From Lysobacter enzymogenes (GTDB taxonomy: Bacteria > Pseudomonadota > Gammaproteobacteria > Xanthomonadales > Xanthomonadaceae): DNA of 64,000 nucleotides. Shown piece by piece: positions 54,501 through 61,056 of the stretch (positions are counted from its first letter, which is position 1; each line of letters opens with the position of its first letter). The notes under the pieces are model-generated. The model made no database searches. It was not told where the DNA came from and was given only the letters and a program-made list of their open reading frames with translations. A program made the translations under genes and the position numbers. The DNA is taken from NCBI RefSeq assembly GCF_023617245.1, contig NZ_CP067396.1, positions 1,054,001-1,118,000 on the forward strand. The letters run 5' to 3'.

Positions 54501-55122
54501 GCTGCACGCTCAGCTTCGGCAGGGTCGGCGCGCAGACCAGGCGCGCCGACGCGGCGTTGCGCGGGGCGGCCGAGGCGACCGAGAAATCGGCGGCGTTGGA
54601 CTGGCTGTCCTGGCAGCCGTCGTTCTTGCGCAGGTAGGCGTTGAGCGGCGAGACGACGGCCGCGCGCGCGCTGCCTTCGTAGCAATCGGTCGCGCCGTAG
54701 CCGAACAGATCGACCAGCCCCGCTTGCGCGCTCGGGCAGGCCTGGGCGAGCGTGCCGCCGCCGGACAGCAGCGCGAGCTTGCCCGACTGCGGGGCCATGC
54801 TGGTCGGGCTGCTGAAGTTGGACGTCGGCAGCGCGCGGCCCGCGGTGGTAGTGCCCATGCGGATCAGGTAGTAGCCGCCGGGCGGCAGGGTGCCGCTGAT
54901 CTGGGTGCGCTGCCAGCCGCTGCCTTGCTGCGCGTACTGCAGGCTCCAGCCGCCGAGATTGACGGTGGCGTTGCCGGTGTTGTGCAGCTCGACGTAATCG
55001 GCGTGATAGCCGTTGGCGCCGGCGTTGGGATAGACCTGGGAGATGACGACCTGGGCGCCGGCGGTGCCGGACAAGGCCACGGCGATACCGGCCGCGAGTG
55101 CGCGGCTAGCGAGTTTTTGCAT
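51595..55122 (-). CDS. ExeM/NucH-type secreted protein, catalytically dead (copy C)
   Basis: A 1175-residue exported protein (signal peptide ending GTAGAQ near residue 24), collinear with copy B but with two Calx-beta domains (about 205-320 and 325-435, each with AEGHSG/SEGHDG and FEFELKLD) and no PPC domain. In the EEP-like region every catalytic motif has gone: YYDLGAF (Asn to Asp, about 716), IGGVEN (Glu to Gly, about 763), LAALAPL for the His loop, GDLQGF for GDFN (about 921), LQHAL for LDH, and NADPL in place of SDHD (about 1028). The fold pattern and frame are intact, so it is a maintained pseudo-enzyme. A DUF11-like domain ends it. Confidence 0.82.
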   Translation of the reverse strand: MQKLASRALAAGIAVALSGTAGAQVVISQVYPNAGANGYHADYVELHNTGNATVNLGGWSLQYAQQGSGWQRTQISGTLPPGGYYLIRMGTTTAGRALPTSNFSSPTSMAPQSGKLALLSGGGTLAQACPSAQAGLVDLFGYGATDCYEGSARAAVVSPLNAYLRKNDGCQDSQSNAADFSVASAAPRNAASARLVCAPTLPKLSVQPVAKAEGHSGVTPFEFELKLDAPAGPTGVDWSVHISGTGTATPDADYTPINLSGRIEPGQNSARFVLPVRGDSEVEADETVTLQIKVHAGATTANGDYLDTVATLLNDDTAPPPTMSVANVARSEGHDGYAPFEFELKLDRPAGAGGAQWRALSVDGGTATAGADYLPIDLAGTIAEGQSAARFALPVRGDTVPEANETVKLRIDLGAGARAADGSASLATEAVILDDDPLITPIHAIQGRGERSPMLGQQVQVEGIVTAIVKDGFFLQAPATEADADPLTSEALFVQTGTAPNPNLQALRVRAVGIVAELYAPGDQPDRASMTAIVATNPAQNVGNVRQPLPPALVRLQPDPGLGAAGYEAFEGMRVQLDDRLVIGATGGRTDAGLETTVSDGVFYLLDGAADAPPPMREPGARYGVRDNGAPAGWIPRWDGNPEAIGVDSAATGRAPFDVAVGARVGNAVGPLDQRSGRYTVIQQADQALLALAPAPAPSGVDAADPYRPPVDVAYYDLGAFHDEISPPNSGQPASQPFAVERRLDKLAEGIVGKLRLPHIVAIGGVENRALLERLAQRIDQRAATAGQANPNYRAVSLESDSPLQLGFLLRSDQVGPAPRVLLDGHVQIGCEETLALPSGDWMPLFEQAPQFVDATVRDNGAEFRLRVLLAALAPLDGSDADSAQGRALRSRRHAQADFLARWVQQHQQAAGALPLLVLGDLQGFGFGDGYTDPVGTLIGKPSDPLWTLVPGDGIDRVDPNLIALTATGADGERYSSIVEGSRQQLQHALADERLVAATDAIELRHARINAGQPATARNQAGSELRAANADPLHVRLLPRTHADLSLSVQAPQPPTAGQWLEYRVVVDNLGPDDAHGVGVGMALSQAFDRVRVQAPPDWNCGAPQIEAGRTSAACSAPRMWRDSGASLSLFVLTYADQAGTDLTLAASATAQSADPQPGNNAAQASARLTAAPAP

Positions 55123-55464
55123 GGAATCCCCTTGAAAGTGCGCCTGCAGACTGGACCGTTGCGACGGTGGGCAGGCGCGACCATTTTAGTTTTCGCGCGT
55201 CGCACCGGCCGCGACCGCGTGACCGGCGTCGCGGACGCATCCGCGTTCGGCGCGGCCGGCGCTCGATGCGACAGCGGCCGCGCAGCGCGCGGTCGCGGAG
55301 CAAGCCGTCGTGAAGCAGGCAGCCGCGGAGCGATGCGCCCGCGTGCGGCGCGAGGCGTCGCGATGCGGCCCGTTCGCGGCAACCGCGCGCGCCTCCGGCC
55401 GCGGTCCGGATGCGCTACGCTTTGCGCCCCTGCCGTGCCCGGCGCTTGCCGCCAAGAGCCCCCG
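55123..55464. other. Divergent intergenic region, copy C and kynA
   Basis: 342 bases with no gene supported. A short AT-rich patch near 55183-55196 lies upstream of copy C and could hold its promoter; nothing convincing was found for kynA. Confidence 0.5.
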
Positions 55465-56337
55465 ATGTCCGTAGAGAAGAACCAGCGCGAACTGGAAGAC
55501 GGTATCCATACCGACCTGCAGGGACGCATCACCTACGGCGGCTACCTGCAACTGGACAAGTTGCTGTCGGCGCAGCGCCCGCTGTCGCAACCCGGGCATC
55601 ACGACGAGATGCTCTTCATCGTCCAGCACCAGGTCTCGGAGCTGTGGATGAAGCTGATCATCCACGAGCTCAGCGCCGCGCTGGCGCACCTGCGCCGCGA
55701 CCAGGTCTGGCAATGCCAGAAGATCCTCGCGCGCTGCAAGCAGGTGCTGCGCCTGCTGACCGAGCAATGGTCGGTGCTGGAGACGCTGACGCCGTCGGAA
55801 TACATGGGCTTCCGCGAGACGCTGGGCCCGTCCTCGGGCTTCCAGTCGCTGCAGTACCGCACCATCGAGTTCATGCTCGGCAACAAGAACGAGGACATGC
55901 TCAAGGTCTTCGCCTACGACCCCAACGGCCAGGCCGACCTGGAGCGCGCGCTGGCCGCGCCGAGCCTGTACGACGAATTCCTGATGTATCTGGCGCGTTT
56001 CGGCCATGCCGTGCCGGCCGCGCACCTGCAGCGCGACTGGCGCCAGCCGCACGTGGCCGACGCCGAACTGCAGCCGGTGTTCGAGCGCATCTACGAGAAC
56101 ACCGACGTGTACTGGCGCGAGTACGCGCTGTGCGAGGACCTGGTCGACCTGGAGAACCAGTTCCAGCTGTGGCGCTTCCGCCACATGCGCACGGTGATGC
56201 GCATCATCGGCTTCAAGCGCGGCACCGGCGGCTCCAGCGGGGTCGGCTTCCTGCGGCAGGCGCTGGAGCTGACCTTCTTCCCGGAACTGTTCTCGGTGCG
56301 CACCACCCTGGCCCCGGCCGGGGGGTATGGGGCCTGA
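55465..56337 (+). CDS. kynA: KynA, tryptophan 2,3-dioxygenase
   Basis: A 290-residue cytosolic haem enzyme that opens the indole ring of tryptophan to N-formylkynurenine. Family motifs: TYGGYLQLDKLLSAQ near residue 23, DEMLFIVQHQVSELWMKL with the substrate-site Phe and His near 50-55, TPSEYMGFRETLGPSSGFQS near 110, and the proximal haem His in WRFRHMRTV near 237. The C-terminal GTGGSSGVGFLR is the flexible loop closing the active site. No other kynurenine-pathway gene is in view. ATG 55465 gives normal length. Confidence 0.95.
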   Translation: MSVEKNQRELEDGIHTDLQGRITYGGYLQLDKLLSAQRPLSQPGHHDEMLFIVQHQVSELWMKLIIHELSAALAHLRRDQVWQCQKILARCKQVLRLLTEQWSVLETLTPSEYMGFRETLGPSSGFQSLQYRTIEFMLGNKNEDMLKVFAYDPNGQADLERALAAPSLYDEFLMYLARFGHAVPAAHLQRDWRQPHVADAELQPVFERIYENTDVYWREYALCEDLVDLENQFQLWRFRHMRTVMRIIGFKRGTGGSSGVGFLRQALELTFFPELFSVRTTLAPAGGYGA

Positions 56338-56368
56338 GCGGCGTCCGCGGCGGCGTCGCGGCGGAGCG

Positions 56369-56456
56369 GAAAGCGTCGGGGCTGAAGCCCCTCCCACAAG
56401 CGCCAGTTCCGGCCGACGCCGGCTGTTGTGGGAGGGGCTTCAGCCCCGACGCTTTC
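56369..56456. repeat. Inverted GTGG-type REP pair
   Basis: Reverse copy to 56397 and forward copy from 56428, both the GGGGCTTCAGCCCC subtype. The following gap to the transporter gene also has a TGACA-GT-TGTCA palindrome at 56490-56501. Confidence 0.85.
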
Positions 56457-56586
56457 GCGCCAGCTCGCCGCGCACCAAACCGCAAACCATGACAGTTGTC
56501 ACCCGATAGCGGCAAGAAGCCCGCCAGAAGCCGGACTTTCCCGACCCGCCCGGCGCAAAATCCTCGCCCGTTCAGGCATTTGCAAG

Positions 56587-56632
56587 CACGAATGTTGCGC
56601 CGCAACACGCGCCCCGCACCTTCACGAATGTT
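56587..56632. promoter_or_regulatory. Direct repeat upstream of the peptide transporter
   Basis: CACGAATGTT occurs at 56587-56596 and 56623-56632, 36 bases apart, with a GTTGCG-C-CGCAAC palindrome between (56594-56606). A regulator site is possible; no known motif is matched. Confidence 0.3.
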
Positions 56633-56722
56633 TGACGCCGCCGGCCTGTGCCGGTAAATCTCCCCGGCCCGTGCCGTCGGCGTGGGATTTTCATTCAGTT
56701 TCCACACGACAGGGGACACCGC

Positions 56723-58261
56723 ATGAGCGGAGCCGCGATACCGACCCAGGGCCAGGCGCCCATTCCCGAATTCTCCACGCGGCTGGGCCATCCCAAGCCG
56801 TTGTGGATGCTGTTCATGACCGAATTCTGGGAGCGCTTCGCCTTCTACGGCATCCGCTGGGCGCTCGTGCTGTACATCGTCCACCAGTTCCACGGCGGCG
56901 ACGCCGCCGGCGAGGCGCCGGCCAACCGCGTCTACGGCGCCTACCTGGCCCTGGTCTACGCCGCGGCGATCTTCGGCGGCTACGTCGCCGACCGCATCCT
57001 CGGCTACCAGCGCTCGATCCTGCTCGGCGCGGTGATCATGTCGGCGGGCTTGTTCATGATCGCCTTGCCGAACGAGCAGATCTTCAAGCTCGGCCTAGCC
57101 ACGATCATCTGCGGCAACGGCCTGTTCAAGCCGAACATCTCGACCATGGTCGGCAAGCTCTACGCGGTCGGCGACGAACGCCGCGACTCGGGCTTCACCA
57201 TCTTCTACATGGGCATCAACCTCGGCGCGATGCTGGCGCCGCTGCTGACCCAGTACCTGGCGCAGAAGATCTTCGGCAGCGAATCGCTGCCGGACTACAA
57301 GATCGTCTTCATCTCCGCCGGCATCGGCATGCTGATCAGCCTGGTGTGGTTCTGGTTCGGCCGCGCCGGCCTCAAGGGCATCGGCGTGCCGCCGGAAGGC
57401 CAGCAGGACCCGCGCAAGGTGCTGTACGTGTTCCTCGGCGCGGTGGTCGCGATCCCGGTCGTGTACTTCCTGCTCGCCATGGGCGCCGGCGCGCTGCAGG
57501 GCGTGCTGACCGCGATGTTCCTGGGCTTGTGCGGCCTGCTGCTGGCCGAAGGCTTCCGCGAAGGTTCGCAGCAGCGCGACAAGGTCGTCGCGATGCTGAT
57601 CATCTTCACCTTCAACATCCTGTTCTGGATGTTCTTCGAGCAGGCCGGCAGCTCCTTCACCTTCCTCGCCGACAAGATCGTCGACCGCGACATCTTCACC
57701 GGCGGCCTCGCCGACCTGGTCTACAGCCTCAGCGGCGAGCGCGTGTTCCCGACCGCCTGGTTCCAGTCGGTCAACTCGGTCGCGATCATTACCCTGGCCC
57801 CGCTGATCGCCTGGATCTGGGTCGCGATGGGCAAGGCCAATCCCTCGATCCCGCGCAAGTTCGGCCTGGGCCTGATCTTCAACGGCCTGGCGTTCCTGCT
57901 GCTGATGTTCGCCCTGGGCAACCTGCTGGACAACGGCAAGATCCCGTTCTGGACCCTGTTCGCGGTGTACTGGATCCAGTCCATCGGCGAGCTGTGCCTG
58001 TCGCCGATCGGCCTGTCGATGGTGACCAAGCTGGCGCCGGTGCGCCTGGTCGGCTTCGGCATGGGCGGCTGGTTCCTGTCGACCGGCATCGGCAACAACC
58101 TCTCGGGCATCTTCGCCGGCCACGTCAGCGGCGAAGGCGGCATGACCACGACCTCGGCGCTCGGCGGCTACACCTTCGGCTTCTGGGCCCTGGTCGGCGC
58201 CGGCGTGCTGCTGTTCCTGATCGCGCCGCTGGTGCAGAAGCTGATGCACGGCGTGAAGTGA
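56723..58261 (+). CDS. POT-family proton-coupled oligopeptide transporter
   Basis: A 512-residue inner-membrane symporter for di- and tripeptides, with about 14 hydrophobic helices. The family motif ExxERF is seen as TEFWERFAFYG near residue 34, followed by the PTR2 signature from GAYLALVYAAAIFGGYVADR and FYMGINLGAMLAP. The mid-chain WMFFEQAGSSFTF, with the Glu of helix 7, matches bacterial DtpT-like members. AGGGGA lies about 8 bases before the ATG at 56723. A terminator at 58282 shows it is a single gene. Confidence 0.92.
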   Translation: MSGAAIPTQGQAPIPEFSTRLGHPKPLWMLFMTEFWERFAFYGIRWALVLYIVHQFHGGDAAGEAPANRVYGAYLALVYAAAIFGGYVADRILGYQRSILLGAVIMSAGLFMIALPNEQIFKLGLATIICGNGLFKPNISTMVGKLYAVGDERRDSGFTIFYMGINLGAMLAPLLTQYLAQKIFGSESLPDYKIVFISAGIGMLISLVWFWFGRAGLKGIGVPPEGQQDPRKVLYVFLGAVVAIPVVYFLLAMGAGALQGVLTAMFLGLCGLLLAEGFREGSQQRDKVVAMLIIFTFNILFWMFFEQAGSSFTFLADKIVDRDIFTGGLADLVYSLSGERVFPTAWFQSVNSVAIITLAPLIAWIWVAMGKANPSIPRKFGLGLIFNGLAFLLLMFALGNLLDNGKIPFWTLFAVYWIQSIGELCLSPIGLSMVTKLAPVRLVGFGMGGWFLSTGIGNNLSGIFAGHVSGEGGMTTTSALGGYTFGFWALVGAGVLLFLIAPLVQKLMHGVK

Positions 58262-58281
58262 TCGCGCCGCGGGTTTGAACG

Positions 58282-58313
58282 CGAAAACGGCGGCCGCTTG
58301 GCCGCCGTTTTCG
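58282..58313 (+). terminator. Terminator of the peptide transporter gene
   Basis: Perfect 14-bp stem CGAAAACGGCGGCC/GGCCGCCGTTTTCG with GCTT loop; TTTT is inside the 3' arm and TC-rich bases follow. The AAAA of the other arm would give a T run on the reverse strand. Confidence 0.85.
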
Positions 58314-58358
58314 TTCGTGCGATGGTGCGCGACAGGCGAGGCACAAGGAGCGCCCGCG

Positions 58359-58460
58359 ATGAACGTCGGCATCTTCCACTGGTTGATCCTGTTCGCGCTG
58401 ATCGGCGGCGCGGCCGGCGCGGTGTGGCTGATCTCTTACCTCGCAAACCGGCGGAAATAG
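58359..58460 (+). CDS. 33-residue single-helix membrane protein
   Basis: A very small protein: MNVGIFHW, one continuous hydrophobic helix (about residues 7-28, LILFALIGGAAGAVWLISYL), then a basic end ANRRK, so the C-terminus should face the cytosol. AAGGAG ends 8 bases before the ATG, a strong ribosome site that supports real translation. No family recognised. It follows the transporter terminator, so it has its own promoter or escapes as read-through. Confidence 0.6.
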   Translation: MNVGIFHWLILFALIGGAAGAVWLISYLANRRK

Positions 58461-58482
58461 ACCCGCAGCCGCAGCGCCCCCC

Positions 58483-58613
58483 GTAGGAGCGGCGCAAGCC
58501 GCGACCGCGACAACGCAGCGACGGCGCAACCGTCGTCGCAGAGCCGCAAGCCGGGTTGTTCGGTGCGGCCGTCGTGGCTGTGTTTTCGCGGTCGCGGCTT
58601 GCGCCGCTCCTAC
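58483..58613. repeat. Inverted pair of GTAG-type REP palindromes
   Basis: The same 27-mer as at 4219-4310: forward copy 58483-58509, reverse copy 58587-58613, between convergent genes. The order (forward, reverse) is opposite to the first pair. Confidence 0.85.
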
Positions 58614-58630
58614 ACGGCGCAACCGGAACT

Positions 58631-59203
58631 TCAGCGCGATTCGGCCGCCATCTCGGCCTCGGCCTGCATCTCCAGCTCGTCCAGCCGGTCCAGCAGCCGG
58701 AACAGCGCGTCGCGTTCGGCCGTCTCGATCCCGGCCAGCAGCCGCTGCTCGAACGCCAGCGCCATCGGCGCGACTTCGTCGTAGATCCTGTAGCCGTCCG
58801 GCGACAGCCGCAGCACCGAGCGGCGGCGGTCGTCGTCGTGGGTGTCGCGCTCCAGCCGGCCGGCCTCGGTCAGGCGCGCCACCGCGCGGCTCACCGCCAC
58901 CTTGTCCATCGCCGTGCGCTGGGCGACCTCGTTGGCCGACAGCTCGGGGAAGCGCCCGAGCACCGCCATCACCCGCCATTCGGTCACGCTCAGCGCGTAG
59001 CGCTCGGAATAGACCCGGGCGATCGCGCCGCTGACCCGGTTCGACAGCACCGACAGGCGGTAGGGCAGGAAGTGGTCGAGGTCGAGCTCGGCGTGACGGC
59101 CGCTGGCGCGTGCGGCCGCGCGCTGCGGCGCGGCCGGGGCCTGTTCAGGCGCGCCGGTCGCGGACGGAGCCGCGGCCCCGGATTGGGAAGTCGGTCGATT
59201 CAT
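58631..59203 (-). CDS. MarR-family regulator, probable controller of hppD
   Basis: A 190-residue winged-helix regulator. An Ala/Pro-rich N-terminal tail (1-40) precedes the MarR domain: RLSVLSNRVSGAIARVY (dimer helix), LSVTEWRVMAVLGRFPELSA, the recognition helix AVSRAVARLTEAGRLER and the DNA-wing DDDRRRSVLRLS. Divergent from hppD with a 24-bp near-palindrome between them, 17 bases from its own start. In related bacteria MarR proteins beside hppD repress tyrosine catabolism; the ligand is probably a pathway intermediate, but that is inference. Confidence 0.85.
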   Translation of the reverse strand: MNRPTSQSGAAAPSATGAPEQAPAAPQRAAARASGRHAELDLDHFLPYRLSVLSNRVSGAIARVYSERYALSVTEWRVMAVLGRFPELSANEVAQRTAMDKVAVSRAVARLTEAGRLERDTHDDDRRRSVLRLSPDGYRIYDEVAPMALAFEQRLLAGIETAERDALFRLLDRLDELEMQAEAEMAAESR

Positions 59204-59220
59204 GTTGCGCTATGCCTTGC

Positions 59221-59244
59221 TTATGGTTTCATTTGAAACTATAA
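59221..59244. promoter_or_regulatory. Probable MarR operator between the regulator gene and hppD
   Basis: TTATGGTTTCA-TT-TGAAACTATAA is a 24-bp inverted repeat with 10 of 11 arm bases matching. It is AT-rich against the GC background and sits in the 101-base divergent gap, so one MarR dimer bound here could control both genes. Confidence 0.7.
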
Positions 59245-59304
59245 CGGCTACTTTCCTGAGGCCGCCCGCAGCGGACCCGCCCGCCACGTATCGAGAACAA
59301 TGCC

Positions 59305-60396
59305 ATGAATGCACAGCCCAACCTCGGCATGCAGGTCACCACCTTCGAAAATCCGCTCGGCATCGACGGCTTCGAGTTCGTCGAGTTCGCCGCGCCGAAG
59401 GGCCAGGGCGCCCTGCTGCACGACTACTTCCGCAAGCTCGGCTTCAGCGCCGTGCTCAAGCACAAGTCGCGCCCGGTCACCGTCTACCGCCAGGGCGGGG
59501 TCAACTTCCTGGTCAACGAGACCCCCGACAGCTTCGCTTCCGCGTTCGCCGAAGCCCACGGCCCCTGCGCCAGCGGTTTCGCGATCCGCTTCAAGCAGCC
59601 GGCCGGCGACGTGCTCAAGGCGGTGCTCGCCAACGGCGGCGAAGCGGTGACCGACCGCGCCGACACCCGCGTGATCGACGCGCCGGTGGTCAAGGGCATC
59701 GGCGACTGCATGCTGTACCTGGTGGACCAGTACGGCGACAAGGGCGACGCCTACGCCGACTACGAGCCGATCGCCGGCGCCGAGCAGAACCCGACCGGGT
59801 TCGGCCTGACCTTCATCGACCACCTGACCCACAACCTGTACTTCGGCAACATGCAGAAGTGGTCGGACTACTACGAGCGCCTGTTCAACTTCCGCGAGAT
59901 CAAGTACTTCGACATCAAGGGCGCCAAGACCGGCCTGGTGTCGAAGGCGATGACCGCGCCGGACGGCATCGTGCGCATCCCGCTCAACGAGTCCAACGAC
60001 CCCAAGAGCCAGATCAACGAATACCTCGACGCCTACAAGGGCGAGGGCATCCAGCACATCGCCTGCTTCACCGACAACATCTACGACACCGTCGAGGCGA
60101 TGCGCGCGCAGGGCGTGGAGTTCCTGGACACGCCGGACACCTATTTCGACGTGATCGACATGCGCGTGCCCAATCATGGGGAAGACGTCGCCCGGTTGGC
60201 CAAGAACAAGATCCTGATCGACGCCGATCCGGAAACCCACCAGCGCAAGCTGCTGCAGATCTTCACCCAGAACGCGATCGGCCCGATCTTCTTCGAGATC
60301 ATCCAGCGCAAGGGCAACGAAGGCTTCGGCGAGGGCAACTTCCAGGCCCTGTTCGAGAGCATCGAACGCGACCAGATGAAGCGCGGCGTACTATAA
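59305..60396 (+). CDS. hppD: HppD, 4-hydroxyphenylpyruvate dioxygenase
   Basis: A 363-residue Fe(II) enzyme turning 4-hydroxyphenylpyruvate into homogentisate, a step of phenylalanine/tyrosine breakdown. The N-terminal VOC half is shorter in motifs; the C-terminal half holds the iron ligands: His in FIDHLTHNL near residue 171, His in GIQHIACFTD near 252, and Glu in PIFFEIIQRKG near 332. The C-terminal FGEGNFQALFESIE closes the site. The gene is divergent from the MarR regulator. The downstream acidic gene starts 26 bases later, and hmgA is next, so the three may form a transcription unit. Confidence 0.95.
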   Translation: MNAQPNLGMQVTTFENPLGIDGFEFVEFAAPKGQGALLHDYFRKLGFSAVLKHKSRPVTVYRQGGVNFLVNETPDSFASAFAEAHGPCASGFAIRFKQPAGDVLKAVLANGGEAVTDRADTRVIDAPVVKGIGDCMLYLVDQYGDKGDAYADYEPIAGAEQNPTGFGLTFIDHLTHNLYFGNMQKWSDYYERLFNFREIKYFDIKGAKTGLVSKAMTAPDGIVRIPLNESNDPKSQINEYLDAYKGEGIQHIACFTDNIYDTVEAMRAQGVEFLDTPDTYFDVIDMRVPNHGEDVARLAKNKILIDADPETHQRKLLQIFTQNAIGPIFFEIIQRKGNEGFGEGNFQALFESIERDQMKRGVL

Positions 60397-60422
60397 GCGC
60401 TCCTCCTCGCAAGGCCGTGGAC

Positions 60423-60923
60423 ATGCTCAAGGAACTGATCGACCTGTTGACCTGCCGGGAACTCGATCCGGAGGAACTGGCGGAGCTGGTGGCGTCGATC
60501 GAAAACGCCGGCGACGATCCGGATCTGGACTGGATGGACGATCCTTCGCCGGAAGAGCTGATCCAGAACGCGATCGTGTTCAAACTGGTGAACCACCTCG
60601 CCGTCGGCGACAAGATCGACGAAGTGCACGAGCAGGTCAGCGATTTCTTCGCCGAGCCGCTGGCCGATTTCCCGCGTCACGCCAATGGGCGCGGGTATCT
60701 GCCGGACGAGTACTTCGCCTGGCTCGACCCGCTGCTGGCCGAGCGCGGCAAGGACGGCGGCGGTTATCGGTTGATGCTGCTCGACGACAGTTTCAGCGAC
60801 CAGTTGAATGCCTTGCTGGTGTGGCGCAAGGACACCGCGCGGGTGCTGGAACTGGCCGGCGCGCTGGCGCTGTCGATCGAGTCCTCGACCGAGCGCTCCC
60901 TGGGACACCGCCCGGTCATGTGA
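60423..60923 (+). CDS. Acidic protein of unknown function between hppD and hmgA
   Basis: A 166-residue cytosolic protein, strongly acidic in its first half (ELDPEELAELV, AGDDPDLDWMDDPSPEEL) with a central conserved-looking segment DKIDEVHEQVSDFFAEPL and DEYFAWLDPLLAERG. No signal or membrane segment, and no family recognised. Its start is 26 bases after hppD, with GGAGC-like sequence nearby absent; the ATG at 60423 follows the hppD stop directly, which suggests co-expression. It could be a small accessory protein of the pathway or unrelated. Confidence 0.6.
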   Translation: MLKELIDLLTCRELDPEELAELVASIENAGDDPDLDWMDDPSPEELIQNAIVFKLVNHLAVGDKIDEVHEQVSDFFAEPLADFPRHANGRGYLPDEYFAWLDPLLAERGKDGGGYRLMLLDDSFSDQLNALLVWRKDTARVLELAGALALSIESSTERSLGHRPVM

Positions 60924-61056
60924 AGGCGGCGGCCGCGCCGGCGCTGGAGCGCCGGTGCGCGGCCGCGAAGATTCGAAACGGCGTCGTCGAACGGCGGCGC
61001 CACGCCGCCGACGCGCGCGGCGATCAACCGCATAGCGAGTCCGATAGCGAGCCCGT

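Noticed and set aside
51481..55464. Long forward frame running into kynA
   Set aside because: It is antisense to copy C and joins kynA only because stops are rare in this GC-rich DNA; KynA starts at 55465 with normal length.
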